Source: GCA-020344555 sp964548955 (GTDB lineage: Bacteria > Planctomycetota > Phycisphaerae > UBA1845). Taken from it: a stretch of 30,706 nucleotides of DNA. Under the pieces are notes generated by a model, which did no database searches, was not told the DNA's origin, and saw nothing but the letters and a program-made list of their open reading frames with translations. Position 1 is the stretch's first letter, and each line of letters begins with the position of its first letter. This document shows, piece by piece, positions 23,383 to 30,706 of this stretch. The stretch covers positions 1 to 30,706 of the forward strand of contig CAZJTP010000023.1 of assembly GCA_964548955.1 (NCBI GenBank), given 5' to 3'. The translations under genes and the position numbers were made by a program.

Positions 23383-23825
23383 TGGACATACCTTCCCCGC
23401 TCAAGCCGGGCAACCTGCAAGGCTCATCGCGTGCCGTGGCACGCCTCTCGGTTCTGTCCGTCACCCTAAGAGCGGATGTAGCCAACGCCACATTTCAGCT
23501 CGCCGAGTATTCCCAGAAGAGATGAGCGCAGGTGAAAGCCAGCGACTTGGCGCTTCGGGCCGAGGCGCAAGGTGCTAACTTGGTGGGCGGCGGTCCGGTC
23601 CGCAGTGTATCACTGGCCGTGTCCTTGAAGCGGGACATCTTAACGGCCAATCTGGCCAGCTTCCCCAACGACATCAACTCGCATAGTCCTATAATAGCAC
23701 AGTGTCTATGGCCGAGAGGCCTGGACGGAGTTTTCGGGAGGGACAGGCGCAAGGATAGGATTTCTGGGAGGCACAAGGGTAGACCCTGTTGCGGCGGCTC
23801 AAAACCCGATGCTCGGAACCCCATC
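23383..23825. other. Region downstream of ssrA
   Basis: No gene supported. A 109-codon minus-strand ORF (23495-23824) and a 118-codon plus-strand ORF (23532-23888) overlap each other, lack domains and lack good start signals. The 3' end of ssrA is a common integration site, but I find neither an integrase gene nor a second copy of the tmRNA 3' end in this window. Confidence 0.4.
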
Positions 23826-25652
23826 CTACTGGCTCAATACTCGATGCCCGTCTCCATTCACGTCACCTCCCGCACTACAGCGCTGTGACGCTAGCTCGCG
23901 TCGCGTGAGCACGACGGTTCCGGCGCCGGTCAACAGAAGCGTTGCGACGACCACGCCCCACGCCGACATGGCAGGTATCGTTCCGCCTTGGACGACCAAG
24001 GGAATTGGATTCCCTGTAAGTTCGCCTGCTGCCGCCAACCAGTCGGTGTACGGATCGTCGGGAGTGCCAAACCCGAATGCGAGGATCGAACCGCCGCGGG
24101 GACCGTACGCACTGGCAACGTCGAGTCGATAGGGTCCCGGTGTCGTCGGCATCACAACCTCCATCGTCCCGATGCGAAGCGACCCACCGGCGGGAAGGTG
24201 AAGGATGCTGCCCGGTATTGGCTCCTGTCCCGTGTAGACGAGGAGTGGGCCGGGGAGTTCAGGGAATACGGCATTCATCGCGCCCCCGTCGGATAGCGTG
24301 CTGAAGTCGAATTGGAAGAGTCCCTCGATTATGAGGTTCGGATCGCCGTGGGTCTCGTGGACCGCAAGCGCCCGAACGGTATCGTCGAATCCCGCTCCCA
24401 CCGGCGACCAGTTCGTGCCATCCCACCTGGCGACGTTGGCCACGGGAACGCCGCCCGCATTCGTGAAGCGGCCACCGGCGAATAGGACAGGCCCGAAACC
24501 TTCGTCGAGGACCGCAAGAGCGCGAACCTCAGCATTCCCACCGCCGGTTACGCCGCCTGCCACGTCGGACCATGCATCGCCGTCCCAGCGGGCGATGTTG
24601 TTCACCTCAACACCGCCAGCGTCCATGAATCTCCCGCCTACATAGAGTGCCGGACCAACCCCATCGTCATGGACCACCATGTCGAGGATGGGCGCTGGCG
24701 AACCGGGCGTGGTCCCGCCGCCAACGGGAGTCCACGAGAGTCCATCCCACTTGGCGATGTTGTTGACCTGCATTAACTCATCGGTCTCGGGGAGGTAGAC
24801 ATCTCGGAAGTCGCCTGCCGCAAATAGGGCAGGACCGCTTCCGTCGTCAAAGACCGCCAATGCGTTGACCGCCCATTCCTCGTAGCCCGTCATCATCCCG
24901 CCGCCGAGTGGTGCCCAGGCCGCGCCCGTCCATTTCGCCACACCCCTGAGTGCGACATTCGAGTTTGGCGGCATAGGATTCGGAAAATTGCCCGCAACGT
25001 GCAGCCTCGGTCCGGTACCATCGTCGAAGATGACCATGTCCCGCACGCTGCCGTTGAGCCCCTCGACCGCACTCCATTCCTTGCCGTCCCATCGGGCAGT
25101 GCCATACGCTCCGACCCCTGCGAAATCCCAGAGGTAGCCGCCCGCGTTGAGCCCATCGCCCGAAGCATCATTCAGGCAAAGAAACGACAGGGTCCGCCCG
25201 GAGGTACCCCGCCCAATCTCGATCCACCATCCCGCCTCCAGACGGTTGACCGTCGCCTCCCAGTCGGTGGTGCCCCACACTCGGCCGCCTGCGTACAGCG
25301 TGGTTCCCAGGCCGACGGTACAGGACTGTAGTGCGAACACCGGACCATCCAGCCCGGTGTCCAACGGAGTCCATGAACCGCCGCTCAGCTTGGCAACATG
25401 ATTGACCGCGGTGCTGCTGCTGTTCACGAAGTCTCCGCCCGCAAAGAGACGCGCACGCAAGCCTTGAATGTCCAGGCCCAGGAGTCGCAGGTCGATGCCG
25501 AAAGTCTCCTCGTTGTGCAGCCACACCTCGACTGATTCCGCCTGGCCAGGGGAATACGGTCCACCTTGTCCGGCTGTCAATTCAAGCACCGCCCCGGCGT
25601 CGGAACGCACTGCGATGCTTAGCGCAAGCGAAGCGACCACTGTGTGTTTCAT
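23826..25652 (-). CDS. Exported beta-propeller-like repeat protein with IPTL-type C-terminal sorting signal
   Basis: 608 aa. MKHTVVASLALSIAVRSDAGA is a signal peptide. The body has about seven repeats of roughly 50 residues with the pattern VARWDG..WSPVG.G......VRALAV.D.G.GP.LFAGG.F..AGG, which suggests a propeller of four-stranded blades; this style is frequent in Planctomycetes exported proteins of unknown function. After a beta domain the sequence IPAMSAWGVVVATLLL then TGAGTVVLTRR matches the IPTL-CTERM pattern (IPxxSxWG, hydrophobic helix, Arg pair), expected to be recognised by a sorting system in the inner membrane. Unusually, 21 residues follow (CSAGGDVNGDGHRVLSQ at the very end). Those contain DVNGDG, the start of a dockerin-like loop. 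GGAG lies before the start ATG. Confidence 0.8.
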   Translation of the reverse strand: MKHTVVASLALSIAVRSDAGAVLELTAGQGGPYSPGQAESVEVWLHNEETFGIDLRLLGLDIQGLRARLFAGGDFVNSSSTAVNHVAKLSGGSWTPLDTGLDGPVFALQSCTVGLGTTLYAGGRVWGTTDWEATVNRLEAGWWIEIGRGTSGRTLSFLCLNDASGDGLNAGGYLWDFAGVGAYGTARWDGKEWSAVEGLNGSVRDMVIFDDGTGPRLHVAGNFPNPMPPNSNVALRGVAKWTGAAWAPLGGGMMTGYEEWAVNALAVFDDGSGPALFAAGDFRDVYLPETDELMQVNNIAKWDGLSWTPVGGGTTPGSPAPILDMVVHDDGVGPALYVGGRFMDAGGVEVNNIARWDGDAWSDVAGGVTGGGNAEVRALAVLDEGFGPVLFAGGRFTNAGGVPVANVARWDGTNWSPVGAGFDDTVRALAVHETHGDPNLIIEGLFQFDFSTLSDGGAMNAVFPELPGPLLVYTGQEPIPGSILHLPAGGSLRIGTMEVVMPTTPGPYRLDVASAYGPRGGSILAFGFGTPDDPYTDWLAAAGELTGNPIPLVVQGGTIPAMSAWGVVVATLLLTGAGTVVLTRRELASQRCSAGGDVNGDGHRVLSQ

Positions 25653-25690
25653 CGTGCATCACTCCATGTGATTGCCCTTGTGGAGATCTC

Positions 25691-26476
25691 TCACCCCCCG
25701 CCGAGTGATGTACGCAACTCCTCAGTTCGCTCACGTGAACAGCGTTTGAACACAAGGTGCAAAGGAGGCTCGGTCCATGAGACAAGTTCACCCTTCGCAT
25801 CGAACTCAAACACGTAGCCAACACTCCCGTCATCTTCCCGCGAGACCAACCGTCGCCCCTTCTCTGATCCAGACTCCACTTTGAAATGCTGGACGATGAT
25901 GCCCCCATCTTGAGGATTGAATTCGCCGACTGCGAACGCAGGAAACCGCTTCAGGTCGACGCGCTGCACGAAGAACTCGATGCCAAAGACAAAGGGGGAT
26001 TCTGCCCGCGGTATGCTTCGGGTGACGGGGGGATCAGTATTGACTTCCCGTGTCAGTAAGACCGCGTCGTCTTGAACCTCTGCACGATCGAGAGTGGACT
26101 GGCGCTCACCTTCCGGTGAAGTAACCTCACGCCGAAACTGCACTTCTGTTGGTTCAAATGTGTCGTTCAGGCGTGCCGTCGCCTCTCCGTACATTCGCCG
26201 TCCGTCGGGTAACAGAAGCGTTGACTCTGACCGATAGTTGTTGCCACCGGTGCGATCCTTTCTGGACGGTATCAACGATGCAACGCTAAAGCCCACCGTC
26301 TTGCCGCCCATCTCTGCCTCGAAACGTAGGACAGTCGGTTGCGCTACATTTCGTCGCGCTACCGCCTCGACGACTTGCGCAGTCGTGGGCTCCTTGTCTA
26401 CCTGTGCAAGTGTCCGCCCGGCGGAAACCGCAAACACCAATGCCGTGAGAGCACGAATCACCGAAACGAATCTCAT
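25691..26476 (-). CDS. Secreted protein of unknown function
   Basis: 261 aa with signal peptide MRFVSVIRALTALVFAVSAG, cleavage probably after TLA before Gln25. GGAGGG lies six bases before ATG 26476, a clear choice over the longer ORF. The mature part is rich in beta-strand-like segments with charged residues (FRREVTSPEGERQS, VGYVFEFDAKGELVSWTEPP) and I recognise no domain. It ends 38 bases before the next gene and follows the candidate immunity gene after 37 bases. It may belong to the RHS gene's operon; a role is not evident. Confidence 0.72.
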   Translation of the reverse strand: MRFVSVIRALTALVFAVSAGRTLAQVDKEPTTAQVVEAVARRNVAQPTVLRFEAEMGGKTVGFSVASLIPSRKDRTGGNNYRSESTLLLPDGRRMYGEATARLNDTFEPTEVQFRREVTSPEGERQSTLDRAEVQDDAVLLTREVNTDPPVTRSIPRAESPFVFGIEFFVQRVDLKRFPAFAVGEFNPQDGGIIVQHFKVESGSEKGRRLVSREDDGSVGYVFEFDAKGELVSWTEPPLHLVFKRCSRERTEELRTSLGGG

Positions 26477-26513
26477 GTTCTTCCCTCCAAATGGCCAACA
26501 TGAACTCACTATA

Positions 26514-27251
26514 CTACTCCGTCGATGAGCGGCTACGCTCCTCGTCGAGCCTGCGGAGAAATCGCTCGGCAAAACGGCGATAGTTCTCGTGGGCCGGGAT
26601 AGGCTGATCCTTTGTTCTCTCTAGCAATTCCAAGGCACGAGGGTTCAGTTTCTCACCCAGCGCCGCTTCATGTTCTTCGATTGTTGGTCGCTTATGCGCT
26701 GCGATCTTGGCCAGGTGATCGCGGACGAGTCTCTCCGCATCGTCGAAGCGACCCAGCATCATGTATCCAACGGGAAGATGATAGACGTCATTCCCAATCA
26801 TGAAATGCCGATCCACGGCAAGTCGTTCACAGACCTTCTCCAGCGTACAGTTCTCTTCCATATAGCGAAAGCCTATAGTCGTGATCTCCCCAACCATCTT
26901 GTCCACTGTAGCAGCGTTGTCTCGGCCTTCTTCAAACTTCCACTCCCAAAACATGTGCGCTGGTCCCAGGTAGCCAACGGGGCGTGAAATCGTATCACCG
27001 CATGCCGTCGGGTGGAAATCCCGCTCTTTGATCTGGGCCAGCACACATTCCAACGGAAGGTACTGAACACCGATGAGCGGATTGAGCCCAAAGCCGTGTT
27101 TCGTGGCAACATTGAGCCGAACCATTCCCTTTGCGTCCGCGGTCACCTCTCGGCCATAAATCCCCTGCTCATACTTGCGCATCCCCTGAGCGCACAACTT
27201 GCGTTCGATCAGTCTGTAGACGTCACGATACAATCGTGTCCGTGAGGACAT
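26514..27251 (-). CDS. Candidate immunity protein for the RHS toxin
   Basis: 245 aa, soluble, no signal peptide, no recognised domain. The N-terminal half has MSSRTRLYRDVYRLIERKLC and a beta-rich part (GMVRLNVATKHGFGLNPLIG, VQYLPLECVLAQIKER) that recalls DUF4304-type small proteins. The second half is helical and looks like a TPR (LPVGYMMLGRFDDAERLVRD). The start ATG 27251 is four bases after the RHS stop codon, and its Shine-Dalgarno AGGAGG is the pair of codons for Arg-Arg just before the toxin's final Pro codon, so translation is coupled. In polymorphic toxin systems the gene directly behind the toxin normally encodes the cognate immunity protein; that position is the reason for this call. 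Confidence 0.6.
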   Translation of the reverse strand: MSSRTRLYRDVYRLIERKLCAQGMRKYEQGIYGREVTADAKGMVRLNVATKHGFGLNPLIGVQYLPLECVLAQIKERDFHPTACGDTISRPVGYLGPAHMFWEWKFEEGRDNAATVDKMVGEITTIGFRYMEENCTLEKVCERLAVDRHFMIGNDVYHLPVGYMMLGRFDDAERLVRDHLAKIAAHKRPTIEEHEAALGEKLNPRALELLERTKDQPIPAHENYRRFAERFLRRLDEERSRSSTE

Positions 27252-27255
27252 TTCG

Positions 27256-30200
27256 TCACGGCCTCCTGATGATGACGACCTCAAATGGATCTTCTAGTTT
27301 GCCCACGTTCAAGCCAGCCTGGCGGGCCCTCAACCCCCTCGGAATGCCGCCTTGTGCGCGAATCAAGGGAAATGTCGCCTGCTGATTGGGTGAGAGTCTT
27401 CCGGTCCCAGTCTTGACCTCGACGAAGAATCGTTCAAGCGCACCGACCTGCACGGTGGTTCCGGGAACGATCCCACCGGCTCTGGGAGCTTCCACAAACA
27501 AGTCCAAGCGCGTGCGTGTTGCTGCGGTTTGGATCGTAATCTCTCGACCCACGACGGCAAAGCCCGCTCGCTCAATAGCAAGCGTCGTTTCTGCGACGCC
27601 CGCTTGGCCCACGCGCACCGGCAACGCTCCTCCCCGTGCCGTGAGAACGGGAAGAGCGGCCTCGTGCGCTGCAAACACTTCGAAGCGGCTCGCCGCCCGT
27701 GCGGCTTGGCTCTCCGCGATATTGGCCATGACTCGGACACGGACCGCACTCGTCCCCGCGCCCACCGTGCCGCTTGCGGCAGGTTGTCCCAAACGCGAAA
27801 GCCCCGCGCCGCCCAATCCGCCTACTCCGGCGGCGAATTGTCCGACGCCACCGACGCCAGCTTGGAGCCGCTCAAAGGCGCTGACATCGACGACGAAGAC
27901 TCGTCCTTCTTCGGCAAAGACGATCTGTCCGCCCGTGACCGCGGTGGCCACGTTGGTCGCCCCGAAGAACTCGACGACTCCTTGGCCCGTCGCCCGGAGT
28001 ATCACGACCCCGGTCTCCTCCGCCGTTGCCCCGCCCAGTGCAAACTCGGCTTCGACAAGGTTGACCAAACGCTGTTGGACACCGCTTTCACCAACGAAGA
28101 TCAAGCCGAACTCTTTGGCCCCGCCCGCTACGGTCCGCGCTCCGCCCTCGAAGAATCCGTAGATCGGCGTGGTCACCGCCCGGGTACCATTGTCGCGGAG
28201 GAACTGTGCGTCGCTCAGGCTGAAGTCACCGACTAAGAACCACGTGAGGATTCCTTCACCGGTGGGGTCGAGATTCGCCAGCGGGTTGCTTCCGAAAGGC
28301 TCGTAGAGGTTGAATCCATCGTTGTATGCCAGCGGATCGCGTTGCAGCCAGTGGCCCAGGGCGGGGTCGTAGAAACGGGCGCGGAAATCGAGCAGGGTGT
28401 GACCATCGGATAAGATGTCCACCGGACGACCGTGCAGCGTGAACGTGCCCGACGGCGGCGGCGCTCCGGCGCGTTGGGGGATGCCGCACGCTTGATCCGG
28501 CGTGACGAACGGGCCGTGGGAGCAGTCGAAGAAACGGGCGTAGTCGTCGAGGTCAACGTCGCCGTCCGAAACGTCTCCGCTGTCAAAGTCGTGGACCGAA
28601 AGACAGGTTGGGGCGGTCTGACCGAAGCAGTTCTGAAAGCTGGCGAAGTCGAGCAGATCGATGTCGAGGTCGTTGTCGGCGTCGTGGTAGAAGGCGTTCG
28701 CCCCCGGACCGCCGCCTGCGAAGTCACCCGTGGATGAGTAGTCCAAGCGTTCGATGACGCTGCCGTCTGCGTTGCCCGTTCCGGTGACCGAGAAGTTGTT
28801 GCTGCCCAGATAGTACGTGAAGTCGCCGGACGCATCGGCGAACGTGGCCGCCCGTTCGTCGATGAACTCGGTGCCGTTGACGTGGTAGCGGACCCGTGTG
28901 TCGGAGCCGTCTCGCTCCTCGATAACGCTCTGAGCGTCGTAGTAGTACCGCGTCGTTACGCCCGCCACCGGGTCCGTGAAGACGATCCGCCGACCGAGAG
29001 CGTCATACGAATACTCGGCGAGCACGACGAGACCGGTGTTGTCCGTAATCTGAACGAGACGGTTCTGCTCGTCGTAGGAATACTGCCTGCCAGCGGCATC
29101 GACGGTGAGGTTCCCCGCCGCGTCGTAGCTGACCGCGTTCCCGCCGATGGTCGGGTATTCGTTCGCCGCGTTGACCGTACCATAGGCCGTTACCGTCCCG
29201 GCGCGATTGGTGTGGGATTCGCGGTTGCCGACAAGATCAAGGGTGGTGGATTCAACCTGTCCGTTCTCGAAATACTCCGTGCCCGTCAGCCGGTTGAGCC
29301 GGTCCACGGTGAAGGCCCGATCGTCGGCGACGAACGAGGCCATCCCCTCCGCCACGGTCTGGGTGAGCGGATTGCCGTTGCCATCGTGGCTGTACCCGTA
29401 GGCCGCGACCGTCTGTGATCCGCCGCCACCGGGCTGAAAGCGATTGACGATCGCGTTGACACGGCGATGCGAATCGTAGCCGACATCGTTTTCGTAGACG
29501 GTGTTGCCGCCGGGATCGCTGGTGATCGTTCGACGCCTGTCCAGCAAGCGCCCGTTGTAGTAGTAGTCGAGTAGGGGCGCAGCGTTCAGATTCACCGTGT
29601 CCACCTGGTTGAGAATCGTCGGCGTGTAGGTCAGCACGTCGCCGCCGGGATAGGTTAGCTGGGTGCGGTTGCCCGCCTGATCGTAGCCATAATCTACGTT
29701 CCGGGCCGTGCCCCCGGCGATCGCCTGCGTCTCGAAATCCAAATCACCAAGATCGGTATAGCCCATGACAGAATGCGATACGGCGTCCTGATCGACGGTC
29801 GTACCGCGATCCGCCAGGGTGATCCGACTGACCGCGTCGTAACCGAACGTGTCCCGATCGGTGCCGGTGGTCCGAGTGAGCAACAAGCCACGATCGTCAT
29901 ACGTAAACGTCGTGGTGAGTGAACGTTGGTTAATTCGCTGCGTCATCCGACCGGCAAGGTCGAATGTCTGGCGAATGCAATCGGTGCAGTTCGTCGGATC
30001 GGCGTGGTCGGTGCTGTCAGGATAGACGATCCGCGTCTGGCGTCCGAGGCTATCGTAGCGGTACGTGGATACTTGATCGTCGAGCGGCGTTCCCGTGCTG
30101 GTTTTGTTCTGGGCGGTCTGGGTGATGAGTTCACTCAGCCGGTTGTAGGCGAAGTCCGTCTGCCGCTCCAAAGCGCCGCCGTCGTCTTCGACAAGGCGAA

Positions 30201-30706
30201 TCCGGCGGCCCAGCAGATCGAAATCCGTCCGCGTGGCGATGCTCTTCGGATCGGTGATCCGTGTCTGCCGATCGAGGCCGTCCAGCGAGAACATCGTGAC
30301 GAGGTCGGGCGATCCGTGCGCGGTTTGGCTGGTGACCCGATCGTGCCCGTCGTAGCCGAAGGTAAACGTCCTTGCTCCGACCCCGTCGAAGACCACGCGC
30401 TGTGACAGCCGACCGTTGTCGGCGTAGTCCTCGTCGGTGGAGCTGCCCGAGGGATCGGTAACGCGGTCCACACGACCCAGGTCATCATAGGCGGTTATGG
30501 TGTCGAGCGGCGTGGCGAGGTTGTTGTTGTAGGTTCGCCGAATGGTCAGGCGTCCGTCGGCGTCGAATTGGGAATCGACAACCCGATCGGTGCTGACATC
30601 CGCCGCCGATGCGAGAATCGTCGAGGCCGCATTCGCCAGCACCGCCTGCCGGTTCTGTCGTCCAGCGTTGTCGTAGGCAAAGACTGTCGTTAACACCGGT
30701 ACGTCA
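27256..30706 (-). CDS. RHS/YD-repeat polymorphic toxin with PD-(D/E)XK nuclease tip (partial, 5' end outside window)
   Basis: At least 1149 residues; the frame is open to the right edge. Many YD repeats (YDxxGR, YDALGRR, YSYDEQNRLVQ) form the shell. About residues 669-735 hold a dockerin-like segment, DADNDLDIDLLDFASFQNCF and DSGDVSDGDVDLDDYARFFD, two calcium loops. Then comes the RHS core motif DFRARFYDPALGHWLQRDPL (about 770-790) and NPLANLDPTG, after which the variable tip starts. A Gly/Ala-rich linker leads to a C-terminal domain with RLDLFVE (27496-27516), FVEVKTGTG (27406-27428) and NQQ, the D...ExK...Q order of restriction-endonuclease-like toxins. Such tips are DNases or RNases delivered into competitors. 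The delivery route cannot be seen here. The protein is large enough to be secreted, but its N terminus is missing. Confidence 0.85.
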   Translation of the reverse strand, partial: DVPVLTTVFAYDNAGRQNRQAVLANAASTILASAADVSTDRVVDSQFDADGRLTIRRTYNNNLATPLDTITAYDDLGRVDRVTDPSGSSTDEDYADNGRLSQRVVFDGVGARTFTFGYDGHDRVTSQTAHGSPDLVTMFSLDGLDRQTRITDPKSIATRTDFDLLGRRIRLVEDDGGALERQTDFAYNRLSELITQTAQNKTSTGTPLDDQVSTYRYDSLGRQTRIVYPDSTDHADPTNCTDCIRQTFDLAGRMTQRINQRSLTTTFTYDDRGLLLTRTTGTDRDTFGYDAVSRITLADRGTTVDQDAVSHSVMGYTDLGDLDFETQAIAGGTARNVDYGYDQAGNRTQLTYPGGDVLTYTPTILNQVDTVNLNAAPLLDYYYNGRLLDRRRTITSDPGGNTVYENDVGYDSHRRVNAIVNRFQPGGGGSQTVAAYGYSHDGNGNPLTQTVAEGMASFVADDRAFTVDRLNRLTGTEYFENGQVESTTLDLVGNRESHTNRAGTVTAYGTVNAANEYPTIGGNAVSYDAAGNLTVDAAGRQYSYDEQNRLVQITDNTGLVVLAEYSYDALGRRIVFTDPVAGVTTRYYYDAQSVIEERDGSDTRVRYHVNGTEFIDERAATFADASGDFTYYLGSNNFSVTGTGNADGSVIERLDYSSTGDFAGGGPGANAFYHDADNDLDIDLLDFASFQNCFGQTAPTCLSVHDFDSGDVSDGDVDLDDYARFFDCSHGPFVTPDQACGIPQRAGAPPPSGTFTLHGRPVDILSDGHTLLDFRARFYDPALGHWLQRDPLAYNDGFNLYEPFGSNPLANLDPTGEGILTWFLVGDFSLSDAQFLRDNGTRAVTTPIYGFFEGGARTVAGGAKEFGLIFVGESGVQQRLVNLVEAEFALGGATAEETGVVILRATGQGVVEFFGATNVATAVTGGQIVFAEEGRVFVVDVSAFERLQAGVGGVGQFAAGVGGLGGAGLSRLGQPAASGTVGAGTSAVRVRVMANIAESQAARAASRFEVFAAHEAALPVLTARGGALPVRVGQAGVAETTLAIERAGFAVVGREITIQTAATRTRLDLFVEAPRAGGIVPGTTVQVGALERFFVEVKTGTGRLSPNQQATFPLIRAQGGIPRGLRARQAGLNVGKLEDPFEVVIIRRP

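Noticed and set aside
23213..23491. Minus-strand ORF containing MEAGGIEPPS
   Set aside because: It is antisense to the tmRNA 3' end; this peptide is a known artefact of translating the reverse strand of the conserved T-arm and acceptor region.
23383..23825. Genomic island boundary or integrase at the ssrA 3' end
   Set aside because: ssrA is a common attachment site, but no integrase and no direct repeat of the tmRNA 3' end was found in the window.
27386..28236. Two plus-strand ORFs antisense to the RHS toxin tip
   Set aside because: Composition is that of a reverse-strand shadow (Ala/Pro/Thr-rich); the RHS frame has clear motifs.

Overview
The window most likely comes from a member of the Planctomycetota. 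The clues are a dockerin-like DxDxDxD calcium-binding segment built into a secreted protein, exported proteins with an IPTL-type C-terminal sorting tail, Cys-rich and thrombospondin type 3 repeats behind a von Willebrand A domain, a GHL10-type lipoprotein, and hairpin repeats between genes. No ribosomal marker is present, so the assignment is inferred from protein style. GC content is moderately high and most accepted starts carry a recognisable Shine-Dalgarno sequence.

Layout. 1-455 is a decayed transposase. 791-4516 (+) holds XdhC, an RDD membrane protein, a single 2-hydroxyacyl-CoA-dehydratase-like (HGD-D) protein and its ATP-dependent [4Fe-4S] activase; the last two look like a functional pair lacking the usual second HGD-D subunit. 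QueC lies convergently at 4601-5308 (-). A UbiA-family prenyltransferase, a DUF362 protein and a small macro-like ADP-ribose-binding protein follow (+). After about 1 kb of poor coding potential come a transposase/HTH fragment, HemW, a consensus promoter overlapping the hemW stop codon, a ~265-nt untranslated leader, a 63-aa protein and an unfamiliar 528-aa protein with a possible Cys-His-Asp papain-like triad. A TrpG/PabA glutaminase ends this plus-strand run.

From 14199 to the right edge nearly all protein genes are on the minus strand: a C/H-cluster protein, a PflX-like radical SAM enzyme with a small zinc ribbon protein, a large exported vWA/DUF4114/TSP3 protein split by one extra base in a run of eight G, and a decaying cluster of murQ (5' half gone), a GHL10 lipoprotein (intact) and a ROK sugar kinase (internally deleted, frameshifted). 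The tmRNA gene (ssrA) is on the plus strand at 23031-23382. To its right are an exported repeat protein with an IPTL-type tail, a secreted protein of unknown function, a candidate immunity protein and a large RHS/YD-repeat protein that runs off the window and ends in a restriction-endonuclease-like (PD-(D/E)XK) toxin domain.

The most interesting points are: the RHS toxin with a dockerin-like insert and a translationally coupled candidate immunity gene; the one-subunit HGD-D/activase pair, which may be a double-cubane-cluster reductase; the two-gene unit with the papain-like protein; the homopolymer-split surface protein; and the half-lost peptidoglycan-recycling cluster. Several broken genes in one window could mean real decay or base-level assembly errors; read-level data would separate the two.
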